Assembly (NCBI GenBank): GCA_029239875.1
Contig: JARBUD010000002.1
Span: forward strand, 186,001-250,000
Length of the DNA stretch: 64,000 nt
Source of the DNA: Xanthobacteraceae bacterium
GTDB lineage: Bacteria > Pseudomonadota > Alphaproteobacteria > Rhizobiales > Xanthobacteraceae
Direction: 5' to 3'
The position numbers were made by a program, and so were the translations under genes. This document shows, in pieces, positions 35,542 through 45,506 of the stretch (within the stretch, counting starts at the first letter, position 1; each line of letters opens with the position of its first letter). The notes beneath the pieces are model-generated. The model was not told the DNA's origin, made no database searches, and saw only the letters and a list, made by a program, of their open reading frames with translations.

Positions 35542-37188
35542 TCACCCCTCCGCCGCGGCCTGCTTGAGCTTGTCGCTCAGCTTCAGCGACAGCGGCGAGG
35601 CCTCGTAGCGGCCGGTGACGACCTCGACATAGGCGCCGGAATTGGCCCCCTCGGCGGCGGTCAGCGCGGCGTCGAACTCGGCGCAGGTGGCGGCGCGGGC
35701 GACCGTCCAGCCGTCGCAGCCGAACGCGCGCGGCAGCTCGGAATAACGCCAGGGCGCGACGTCGTTGTAGCTGATCTCCGGGTCCTTGCAGAGCAGCCGC
35801 TCGATCAGGTAGCCATCATTGTTCAGCACGAACACCACCGGCTTCAGCCCGAGCATGCCGAAGGTGCCGAGCTCCTGCACGGTGAGCTGGTGCGAGCCTT
35901 CGCCAGTGATCAGCACGGTGCGGCGCGAGGGATCGGCCACGGCGGTGCCGAGCGCCGCCGGCGTCGCCCAGCCGATCGCGCCCCAGAGGGCCTGGTTGTA
36001 GAAATTGGCGCCGGAGGGCATGCGGGCGAAGCCGAGGCCCATCGAGGCGGTGCCGGTCTCCGCCACCACGATGTCGCCGGGGCGGATGAATTCGGCCCAG
36101 CGCGGATAGAGCGCCTCAGCCGTGATCGGCTCGTCGCCGGCGCCGGTCACCGGCCCCAGCGAGCCGGGCACGAGGCGCGGCCAGTCGCGCTCCGCCAGCG
36201 CCTCCGCCAGCGCCGCCAGCACGTCGCCGAGCTCGACGCTGGGATAGGTGTGGCCGTCGACGCTGACGCTGTGATGGTCGATGGAGATCGTGCGCTTCGT
36301 GTCGAGGTTGGAGGTGAAGCCGCCGGTGTTGAAGTCGGTCATCAGCGTGCCGACCGTGACGATGCGCTCCGCGCCCTCGACGAAGGCCTGCACCTCCTCG
36401 TTCATCAGCGCGCCGTCATACATGCCGGCATAGGCGGGCTGCTGCTCGTCCAGCACGGTCTTGTCGTGGAACATGGTGGCGAAGGGCAGGCCGGAGGCGT
36501 CGATGAACGCCTGCAGCCGGTCGCCGATCCCCAGCCGGGCGACCAGCAGGCCGGGCAGCACGCAGGCGGTCTTGGCGTCCTCCAGCGCGGCGGCGACGGC
36601 CTTTGTCGCGGCGGCGAGCTGCGCGGGATCGCTCTGCGGCGCCGGCACCGGCGCGGCCGAGCTCACCACCGGCTGGTTGGCGAGGTCCGCCGGGAAGGCC
36701 ATGTAGACCGGCCGCAGATGGTAGAGCGCCTCGGCGATCAGCCGCTCGGTCTCATAGGCGACGTTCTGCGGCGTCATCACCGCATGGGCGCAGACCACCG
36801 GCTCGCTCATGCGGCGGAAAAGCTCGTATTCGCCATTGCCCAGCGTGTGGTGGACGATGGCGCGCGCCCGCTGCACCGCCATGCGCGGCATGCCGACGAG
36901 GTGGAAGATCGGCAGCCGCTCGGCATAGGCACCGGCGACCCCCGCCAGCGCGCTGAGCTCGCCCACGCCATAGGTGGTGGAGAGTGCGCCCACGCCCTTG
37001 ATGCGGGCATAGCCGTCGGCGGCATAGGCGGCGTTCAGTTCGTTGGCGCAGCCGATCCAGCGCATGCCGGGCTGGCGACAGATGGCGTCGTTGACCGGGA
37101 AGGCGAAATCGCCGGGCACGCCGAAGACGTCGGCGATGCCGATGTCCTGCAGGCGGGAGAGCACGTGCTGGATGACGGTGAGGGCCAT
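35542..37188 (-). CDS. Thiamine-diphosphate-dependent 2-oxoacid decarboxylase (pyruvate/indolepyruvate type)
   Basis: A 548-residue decarboxylase. It has the catalytic Glu in CANELNAAYAADGYAR, the adjacent-histidine motif IVHHTLGNGEYE found in pyruvate and indolepyruvate decarboxylases, and the ThDP motif ITGEGSHQLTVQE ... NNDGY, with Glu replacing the usual second residue of GDG. It would release acetaldehyde, indoleacetaldehyde or phenylacetaldehyde from the respective oxoacid; the substrate cannot be told. ATG 37188 with GGAG eight bases upstream is preferred over ATG 37227. It converges with the preceding gene three bases away. Confidence 0.88.
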   Translation of the reverse strand: MALTVIQHVLSRLQDIGIADVFGVPGDFAFPVNDAICRQPGMRWIGCANELNAAYAADGYARIKGVGALSTTYGVGELSALAGVAGAYAERLPIFHLVGMPRMAVQRARAIVHHTLGNGEYELFRRMSEPVVCAHAVMTPQNVAYETERLIAEALYHLRPVYMAFPADLANQPVVSSAAPVPAPQSDPAQLAAATKAVAAALEDAKTACVLPGLLVARLGIGDRLQAFIDASGLPFATMFHDKTVLDEQQPAYAGMYDGALMNEEVQAFVEGAERIVTVGTLMTDFNTGGFTSNLDTKRTISIDHHSVSVDGHTYPSVELGDVLAALAEALAERDWPRLVPGSLGPVTGAGDEPITAEALYPRWAEFIRPGDIVVAETGTASMGLGFARMPSGANFYNQALWGAIGWATPAALGTAVADPSRRTVLITGEGSHQLTVQELGTFGMLGLKPVVFVLNNDGYLIERLLCKDPEISYNDVAPWRYSELPRAFGCDGWTVARAATCAEFDAALTAAEGANSGAYVEVVTGRYEASPLSLKLSDKLKQAAAEG

Positions 37189-37352
37189 GTCGGGTTCTCC
37201 GGCGGAGCGGGAATCGATGTCCGACATGGTAGATGCGCCGCGCGACGCGCACGACGGCGAAAGACGTTCAACTTTCGCCTAGCGGGGGCGCCTTTGCGGC
37301 ATCGCCCGCTCGCGTGGTCGATAGGGATGCCTGGGCATGTTCAGGAGAGATT

Positions 37353-37428
<76 letters not shown>

Positions 37429-37593
37429 ACCGGGGGCGCCGGATGCGCGGGGCGCCTTTTTTGAAAGCGCCACGCCTTGGGTGTCTCACCCGGCTGGTCG
37501 CTCCGGCGTGGGCCGGAGCGGAACGGTCGTAAAGCACATGGCGGATCGGACTGCAAGCCTCGACTTCACGTCGGGCGCGCGATCCCCAGCGCT

Positions 37594-37992
37594 TCAGGTT
37601 TCCTCGTCGTCCTCGAGGCCTTCGCCGATCAGGTCGGAGACGTCGTCGTCGCCGTCCTCGTCCTCTTCGAGGAAGGCGTCCTCGTCGTCGTCGCCGGCCA
37701 CGTCCTCGTCGACATCGATGTCGTCGTCGGTCGCCGCCGCCTTGGAGCTGCTGCCGGCGGCTTCCTCGTCGGCGTCCTCCAGCGAGACCAGCTCGACCTC
37801 GGTGTTCTCCTCGACGTCGCTGTCGGGCTCGGCGGCGGGGCGGGGAGCCTCGGGCCGGCCGCGGGCGACGACCGTCGTGATCGGCACGATCTGCCCGGTA
37901 TAGGGCGAGATCACCGGATCCTTGTTCAGGTCGTAGAACTTCCGCCCGGTGACCGGGCAGATGCGCTTGGTGCCAAGTTCAGGTTTCACCAC
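37594..37992 (-). CDS. TIGR02300 family acidic protein
   Basis: A 132-residue protein with a conserved N-terminal part, KPELGTKRICPVTGRKFYDLNKDPV, judged by its short motifs (CPVTGRKF, FYDLN), followed by a strongly acidic, Asp/Glu-rich tail. The family is restricted mostly to alphaproteobacteria and has no assigned function; the CxxTG pattern is not a complete zinc site. The start is GTG 37992, with GAGG eight bases upstream, or the adjacent GTG 37989. It is divergent from aroA, its usual neighbour. Confidence 0.88.
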   Translation of the reverse strand: MVKPELGTKRICPVTGRKFYDLNKDPVISPYTGQIVPITTVVARGRPEAPRPAAEPDSDVEENTEVELVSLEDADEEAAGSSSKAAATDDDIDVDEDVAGDDDEDAFLEEDEDGDDDVSDLIGEGLEDDEET

Positions 37993-38062
37993 GGTTCGGA
38001 CCTCGGGTGGTGATGGAATGGAATAGGTGATTTGAAGGGTGCTCCCATTGAACCGGCCGTGA

Positions 38063-40197
<2,135 letters not shown>

Positions 40198-40211
40198 GGA
40201 CGCAAGACGGC

Positions 40212-40631
40212 ATGACTGAGGAAACAACCGACGGCCTCCCCGACGACCGCCTTGCCCGTGGCAGGGCGAAGCTCGCCGAGATCACCGGCCGCTCCGGCGC
40301 CGAGGTGATGACGGCGTTGGCTGAGATCGCGCCCGACTTCGCCCGCTACATCTTCGAGTTCGGCTATGGCGACATCTATTCCCGCCCGGGGCTGGACCTG
40401 CGCACCCGCATGCTCTCCACCGTCGCCGGCCTCGTCGCGCTGGGCCATGCGGCGCGCGAACTCGAAGTGCATATCGGCTCGGCGCTGAATGTCGGGGCGA
40501 CCAAGGAGGAGGTGGTGGAGGTCATCATGCAGATGGCGCTCTATGCTGGCTTCCCGGCGGCGCTCGACGCGCTGTTCATCGCCCGCAAGGTGTTCGCCGA
40601 GCGCGGCCTGACGCCCGCCCCGCAGCCCTGA
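40212..40631 (+). CDS. Carboxymuconolactone decarboxylase family protein
   Basis: A 139-residue AhpD-like all-alpha protein of the CMD superfamily. It has the HIGSALNVGATKEEVVEVI segment but lacks the CxxC of AhpD-type peroxidase partners. It probably trimerises or hexamerises; the substrate is unknown, and no protocatechuate-pathway gene is nearby. It lies 14 bases after cmk and is likely cotranscribed. Confidence 0.88.
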   Translation: MTEETTDGLPDDRLARGRAKLAEITGRSGAEVMTALAEIAPDFARYIFEFGYGDIYSRPGLDLRTRMLSTVAGLVALGHAARELEVHIGSALNVGATKEEVVEVIMQMALYAGFPAALDALFIARKVFAERGLTPAPQP

Positions 40632-40641
40632 GCCGACGCCA

Positions 40642-41475
40642 ATGACCCGGCGCCTCCTCGTCATCGGCATCGGCGCCGGCGCGCCGGGCCATCTCACGCT
40701 ACAGGCGATCCAGGCGATCAACCGGGCGGAGGTGTTCTTCCTGCTCGACAAGAGCGAGGCGGCGGCCGAGCTGGTGGCCGCGCGCGAAGCCATTCTGGCC
40801 GCCCATCGCCGCGCGCCCTGGCGGGTGGCGCGGCTCGCCAGCCCGAAGCGCAGGGCCGATCCGCATATTCATATGCCGCGCATCCATGACGGCGCCGCCG
40901 GCACGCCTGCGCGGGAGACGACCTACCGCGCCGACGTGGCGGACTGGCATTCGGCCCGCGCCGCTCTGCTCGCCCCGCTGATCGAGGCCGAGCTGCCCGA
41001 GGACGGGGTCGGCGCCCTGCTCGTCTGGGGCGACCCGGCGCTCTACGATTCCACCCTGCGCATGCTGGAGGCGGTGCGCGCCACGCTCCCCCTCGCTATC
41101 GAGGTGATCCCCGGCATCTCCGCCGTGCAGGCGCTGACCGCCGCGCATGGGCTGGTGCTGAACGAGGTCGGCGCGAAGGTCACCCTTACCACCGGCCGCC
41201 GGGTGCTGGAGGATTTTTCCCGCGATGGCGGGACTCTGGTCGTCATGCTCGACGACGGCACCGGGCTCGCCGCGCTGATCGCCCGCGAGGCCGAGACCCG
41301 CCCCGCCGGCGCTCCGCCGCTTCACATCTGGTGGGGGGCGTATCTGGGCATGGAAGGCGAGCTGCTGATGTCCGGAGCGCTCGCGCAGGTCGGCCCGGAG
41401 ATATTGCGCACGCGCGCGGACGCGAGGGCCGCGCGGGGGTGGATCATGGATGCGTGGTTGGTGAGACAGACTTAG
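40642..41475 (+). CDS. cobF: Precorrin-6A synthase (deacetylating)
   Basis: SAM-dependent methylase of the aerobic cobalamin pathway, methylating C1 and releasing acetate to give precorrin-6A. The 277-residue protein shows the tetrapyrrole methylase N-terminus VIGIGAGAPGHLTLQAI and GDPALYDSTLRML, and the family C-terminus LHIWWGAYLGMEGELL. It is separated from any other cob gene in the window, which is unusual, and follows the CMD gene by ten bases. Confidence 0.93.
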   Translation: MTRRLLVIGIGAGAPGHLTLQAIQAINRAEVFFLLDKSEAAAELVAAREAILAAHRRAPWRVARLASPKRRADPHIHMPRIHDGAAGTPARETTYRADVADWHSARAALLAPLIEAELPEDGVGALLVWGDPALYDSTLRMLEAVRATLPLAIEVIPGISAVQALTAAHGLVLNEVGAKVTLTTGRRVLEDFSRDGGTLVVMLDDGTGLAALIAREAETRPAGAPPLHIWWGAYLGMEGELLMSGALAQVGPEILRTRADARAARGWIMDAWLVRQT

Positions 41476-41558
41476 CCGACCCGACCCCGCAGCGATTATC
41501 AGTTAGCACTCGCCCCTTTACAGCATTACCGCAAGGCGGATAGGGTTTCCTAAAGGTT

Positions 41559-42584
41559 GTGGGGAACAGGCAAGTGCCTCTCGAAATAATCCATACCTAT
41601 CTCGTGCATCCCGGAAGAGCGTCGGCAGCTCCCCCGTTGGTGGGAGGTACGGCTGTCCCGTTATCGAGAAAATTATTCAATCTACTGAAAGATGTATACT
41701 TAGATTCTGATGAAGAATGTAATATCGATATAGTATTTAAGTCTGCCACAGGAATTCAATACAATAAATGTCGAAAATTAATTACAGATTATTTGTCGAA
41801 TCCTGATTTAAGTACGGGTTTAGTAATTGCCGAAAGATTGCGGGACCATACGGATGGTCGCTCTGGGATTGGATTGTTGTTTCTTTTGTCTGGTCAAGAG
41901 CCAGAGGGGTCCAAGTTGGTCATATCTAGATTTCCAACCAATATGGCAGTGCTTGCTGATGAAAGTGCAGACAAGTTAAGTGTATCGTTCTTGGAACGAG
42001 TATTTATGAAAAGCCAATATTCATATAAAGCGGTTCGGTACAGTGACTTATTAACTACCAACGGATTTTGGACTGGCAGAGCTGTAGATAAGCAAAATCG
42101 CGGACAAGTTTACGCATCATCGGACTATTGGATAGGGGATTTTCTGGATTCATCTTATCGTACGACACCGGCAGCAGGGACTAAAAGATTGGCCGATTTG
42201 ATTCGTACCGCTATCGACGGCGCCTCGCTTGACGTCAAGCAAGAGATTATTGCAGCCGCTACGCTCGCTCCTGGTCTCGACGGTCAGCAAATCAGCGTAG
42301 ATGGATTTATCGATAAGTTCAGCCTTTCAAAGGAAGCCGCTGCTCTTATCAAAGCAAGCATGAAAGATCCGTCGGTATCCAAAGATAATTTTGTTTTCAC
42401 CGTTTCTGAATATAACAAGATCATAAAGTATCGTTCTACGGAACTGAATAATGGAGCAATACTAACTGGGCCGTCATCGAGCTTCGATGAAATTTTTGAC
42501 CAAAAAGAAATCTCAGATGGACGCTTTAGATTTTCGACTGAGGGCGAGATAGTGGATGAAAGATTCAGATCGCGTGATAGATGA
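41559..42584 (+). CDS. Unrecognised protein of an AT-rich island, faint NA37/YejK resemblance
   Basis: A 341-residue soluble protein whose codon use is far more AT-rich than its surroundings from about 41660 onward. I do not recognise a firm family. The length and layout (an alpha/beta N-terminal half, SDYWIGDFLDSSYRTT near 188-203, and a beta-rich end with LNNGAILTGPSSSFDEIF) faintly recall nucleoid-associated NA37 (NdpA/YejK) proteins. No transmembrane segment, nuclease or protease motif is obvious. GTG 41559 is the first start; GTG 41574, giving MPLEIIHTYLVHPG, may be the real one. Its end overlaps the next gene by 29 bases, so the two are coupled. Confidence 0.72.
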   Translation: MGNRQVPLEIIHTYLVHPGRASAAPPLVGGTAVPLSRKLFNLLKDVYLDSDEECNIDIVFKSATGIQYNKCRKLITDYLSNPDLSTGLVIAERLRDHTDGRSGIGLLFLLSGQEPEGSKLVISRFPTNMAVLADESADKLSVSFLERVFMKSQYSYKAVRYSDLLTTNGFWTGRAVDKQNRGQVYASSDYWIGDFLDSSYRTTPAAGTKRLADLIRTAIDGASLDVKQEIIAAATLAPGLDGQQISVDGFIDKFSLSKEAAALIKASMKDPSVSKDNFVFTVSEYNKIIKYRSTELNNGAILTGPSSSFDEIFDQKEISDGRFRFSTEGEIVDERFRSRDR

Positions 42585-43254
42585 GCTCGAAATTGCCTAT
42601 AAGGAGCGGTACGATCGTTCCCTCGTTCCGCTCGCTCATGCTCTTGAGTCGTATATAAAGGGGTGTTTGGAAGGAGTGGAGCGCATAGATCGTATATGTG
42701 CACGCGCTAAAAGTGTAAAAAGTTTTGTCGATAAAGCAGTCAAGGAAACGGAAGGTATTAAGAAGTATATAGACCCCATAAATGATATACAAGATCAAAT
42801 TGGCGCTCGTATAATTGTTTACTATCAGAATGATGTTGATAGAATTTCAAATAAAGTAAAAGAATATATAAACTTCATTGAAGAAAAAAAGCACACACCA
42901 GATCACAGTTCTAAGTTTGGTTATTTCGGGCTTCATTATATATTTATTCTTCCTATAGATATTATTGATATAAACATACCAAAGTCGATGATTCCACCGT
43001 TTTTTGAGTTGCAGATAAAGACACTCTTTCAGCATGCTTGGTCAGAAGCCGAACATGATCTCGGCTACAAATTCGATGAGAAACCTCTAACTGATAATCA
43101 GTACCGCAGGCTTGCATTCACAGCAGCCCAGGCCTGGGGCGCCGATATGATATTCTCCGAATTATTTAGAGAGCGAAGCGGAATCGCTAATGACGTATCA
43201 TCTGCGTCATCCGGGGGCGGCGCGGAGCTAGGTGGTCCCGGCCGTTCCACATGA
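42556..43254 (+). CDS. Stand-alone RelA/SpoT-domain nucleotidyltransferase (small alarmone synthetase-like)
   Basis: A 232-residue protein with a complete RelA/SpoT synthetase core: RAKSVKSFVDK (50-60), the metal-binding DQIGARI (80-86), FGYFGLHY (121-128), and ELQIKT, QHAW and EHDLGYK (151-172). There is no HD hydrolase, TGS or ACT domain. Family knowledge allows (p)ppGpp or (p)ppApp synthesis, or toxSAS-type pyrophosphorylation of tRNA CCA ends. It is AT-rich like its partner, but the last 20 codons are suddenly GC-rich, as if reading into native flank. The start overlaps the upstream gene by 29 bases. Confidence 0.88.
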   Translation: MKDSDRVIDELEIAYKERYDRSLVPLAHALESYIKGCLEGVERIDRICARAKSVKSFVDKAVKETEGIKKYIDPINDIQDQIGARIIVYYQNDVDRISNKVKEYINFIEEKKHTPDHSSKFGYFGLHYIFILPIDIIDINIPKSMIPPFFELQIKTLFQHAWSEAEHDLGYKFDEKPLTDNQYRRLAFTAAQAWGADMIFSELFRERSGIANDVSSASSGGGAELGGPGRST

Positions 43255-43300
43255 TCGGACCCGGCGCAGCCGCCGCGGCAGTGCGTACCGCGCGGCCGTC

Positions 43301-44881
43301 CTACTCCGCCGCTTGCGTCGCCACATTGGCGGGCACGCCGAAGGTCTTGCGGTTGCGGGTGCAGAAGGCGGTGAACTCGGCCGGCGGCAAGGCGCGCGAG
43401 AACAGCCAGCCCTGCGCGAAGTCGACGCCGCGCTGGCGCAGATAGGCGGCCTGCGCCTCGGTCTCCACGCCCTCCGCGACGATGCGCAGCTTGAGCTCGC
43501 GCGCCATGGCGATGATGTGCTCGGTCACATGGCTGGTCGGCGCCTCCGTGCCCACCGCGTCGATGAAGGACTTGTCGATCTTGAGCGCGTCGACCGGCAG
43601 GCGCTGGAGATATTTCAGCCCGGAATAGCCGGTGCCGAAATCGTCGATCGCCGTCATGTGCCCGCGCCGGCGCAGCGCGGCGAGCGTGTGGCGCGCGCCC
43701 TCAATGTCGACGAAGCCGCGCTCGGTCGCCTCCAGCCAGATCTGCTGCGGCTCGATGCCGGTATCAGTGAGCGCCGCGTCCAGTACGGGGAGGATGCGCC
43801 CCGAGCCGATGTCGGCGGCACCGATATTGATCGAGATGTGCAACCGCCGGTCGCGGCGCAGCACGTCGCCGAGGTCGCGCACCACCGCCTCGACCATGTG
43901 GTCGGTGATCGGGCCGATGAAGCCGGTCTCCTCGGCCAGCGGGATGAACAGGTCCGGCCGCACCAGGCTTCCGTCCGGCCGCTGCCAGCGCACCAGTGCC
44001 TCCGCGCCGATGCAGCGGCCGGTGGCGAGCTCGACGATCGGCTGGTAATGCGCGCGGAACTCGCGGTTGCGCACGGCGAGGGCGAGCTCGCCGCGCGGCG
44101 AGAGGCGCCGGCGCGACAGCCATATGGCGAGCCCGGCGAACAGTCCGGCGAGGAACAGCGCCAGCGGCAGGAGCAGCAGCTCGGCGTTGCGCGCGTGCTC
44201 GGCGAGCGAGAGCCGCGCCTCGCCGGCGACCACGGTCCAGCCCATGGCGGAGCTGCGCGCGGCGCTGGCCTGCGGCTCGTCCGGCTCCGCCGCGACAGAG
44301 ACCGGGACCGCGTCCGGTCCGGGGTCCTCGGTGACGAGGCGGGTGCCGCCCGGCGCGCGGATCTCGATCGAGCCGGGCAGCAGGCTGGGCGAGGGGAAGA
44401 AGCGCAGCTGGTCGACGATCACCTCGTAGCCGGCGAGCCGCAGCACCATGGAGGGGCGCTGCCGGCTGTAGCGCGGCTTGTCGTTCACCGTCAGCGAGAT
44501 GCCGTCGGCCAGCAGGCGGCCGTCGTCCCCGCGCGGGATGCGCTGCTGGGCGATGCCCCATATGTCGCATTCCATGACGCCGCTGCCCACATAGCCGATG
44601 TTCTCGGTCGCCAGCGAGGCGATGGCGAGCTGCCGCATATGGGCGATGTGCCCGGGCGAGCAGTGCTCGAAATCGGTGGCGGCGATGGAGCGTAGCGTGT
44701 TGGCGGCGTCGGCGTAGATGCTCTCGGTGCGGGCGAGGGCGAAGGCGGCGACGCGTCCGAGTTGCTCGCGCTGCGTCGCCAGCGCCATCTGCCAGGACAT
44801 GTAGAGCGTCGCCGCGAGCGGCACGGCGGTGCCGACCATCGCGAGCAGTACGGCGACGACGATGACGCGCCAGCGACGCAC
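43301..44881 (-). CDS. Membrane EAL-domain c-di-GMP phosphodiesterase with CSS-motif sensor
   Basis: A 526-residue protein predicted to degrade cyclic di-GMP. It has a transmembrane helix near 7-27, then a periplasmic domain with Cys74 in HCSPGH and Cys105 in MECDIWG (the CSS-type redox sensor, tuned by disulfide formation in E. coli relatives), a second transmembrane helix near 233-253, and the EAL domain. Catalytic elements are intact: EALVRW, SINIG, LEATE, DDFGTGYSG, LKIDKSF and AEGVE. It converges with the AT-rich island genes. Confidence 0.93.
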   Translation of the reverse strand: MRRWRVIVVAVLLAMVGTAVPLAATLYMSWQMALATQREQLGRVAAFALARTESIYADAANTLRSIAATDFEHCSPGHIAHMRQLAIASLATENIGYVGSGVMECDIWGIAQQRIPRGDDGRLLADGISLTVNDKPRYSRQRPSMVLRLAGYEVIVDQLRFFPSPSLLPGSIEIRAPGGTRLVTEDPGPDAVPVSVAAEPDEPQASAARSSAMGWTVVAGEARLSLAEHARNAELLLLPLALFLAGLFAGLAIWLSRRRLSPRGELALAVRNREFRAHYQPIVELATGRCIGAEALVRWQRPDGSLVRPDLFIPLAEETGFIGPITDHMVEAVVRDLGDVLRRDRRLHISINIGAADIGSGRILPVLDAALTDTGIEPQQIWLEATERGFVDIEGARHTLAALRRRGHMTAIDDFGTGYSGLKYLQRLPVDALKIDKSFIDAVGTEAPTSHVTEHIIAMARELKLRIVAEGVETEAQAAYLRQRGVDFAQGWLFSRALPPAEFTAFCTRNRKTFGVPANVATQAAE

Positions 44882-45506
44882 GGGCTCTCCTTCGATGCGG
44901 CGCCCGGCGATCCACCCGACACGGGGCAGGGCCGACCGGCGGCGCGCGCCGCCTCCTTTTCCTCTGCTTTTCCTGCGAAGGTACCACAGTTGCGGCGTCT
45001 TTGCCCGATCACAACCGGTGGATGCCGCCGGAGGCCCCCGATCGCGCCGATAACCGGCTCGTGCCTTGCATTCGCAAGGGTCTTGCGCTATGGCAACGCC
45101 CGTCCCGGCGCCCTATATGAGAGCGGATGACGGGGTGGGCCGGCGATGCGGGATGCGCATCGCCGCAAGCTTGGAGGCGAGCCCGCCCCTGCCGCGCTTC
45201 GGCGCCGGAGCCGCATCGGTCCCGTTCGCGAGCTTTCGCGACGCCTTTCCATGCGGCGACCCTGTATCAGTTGCATTCGCTCGCATGGCGCGCAGGCGCC
45301 GGCGGCGCGAGCTATCCAGCTTCCGACGGCAGACCGCTCACGGGCCGCACGGCCCGCGCCGCGCCTGCCGAAGGAAACGTTCCGGACGCCACGGCCAATG
45401 CGCCGGGCTTCGCGAGAGGTTGCATCGGGAAGTGCCATGTCCCGGTGCCCGCGGCGGTCGGAGCGATGATCAACCCCGTGCCGGCGCTTTGGCGACAGGA
45501 GCATTA
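44882..45506. other. Long leader region between the EAL gene and rpsA
   Basis: No gene is supported in these 625 bases; the rpsA frame runs open through part of it but without a ribosome site. It must hold the EAL gene promoter on the left and the rpsA promoter on the right. One perfect inverted repeat, CCTTGC-ATTC-GCAAGG, lies at 45064-45079. Confidence 0.5.
45066..45094 (+). promoter_or_regulatory. Candidate rpsA promoter
   Basis: TTGCAT (45066-45071) and TATGGC (45089-45094) are separated by 17 bases; the -35 overlaps an inverted repeat. The -10 is a weak match, and the leader to the rpsA start would be about 410 bases. The call is tentative. Confidence 0.25.

Noticed and set aside
41503-41511. 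TTAGCACTC, identical to one arm of the CIRCE operator
   Set aside because: The inverted partner GAGTGCTAA is not present within a suitable distance, and no chaperone gene follows.
42565-43035. Short minus-strand frames inside the AT-rich island, considered as a small antitoxin or antisense gene
   Set aside because: They lie opposite the RelA/SpoT core, lack ribosome sites and contain no recognisable protein pattern.
45066-45506. Upstream extension of rpsA
   Set aside because: No ribosome site and no S1-like sequence; ATG 45507 has AGGAG and matches the family N-terminus.
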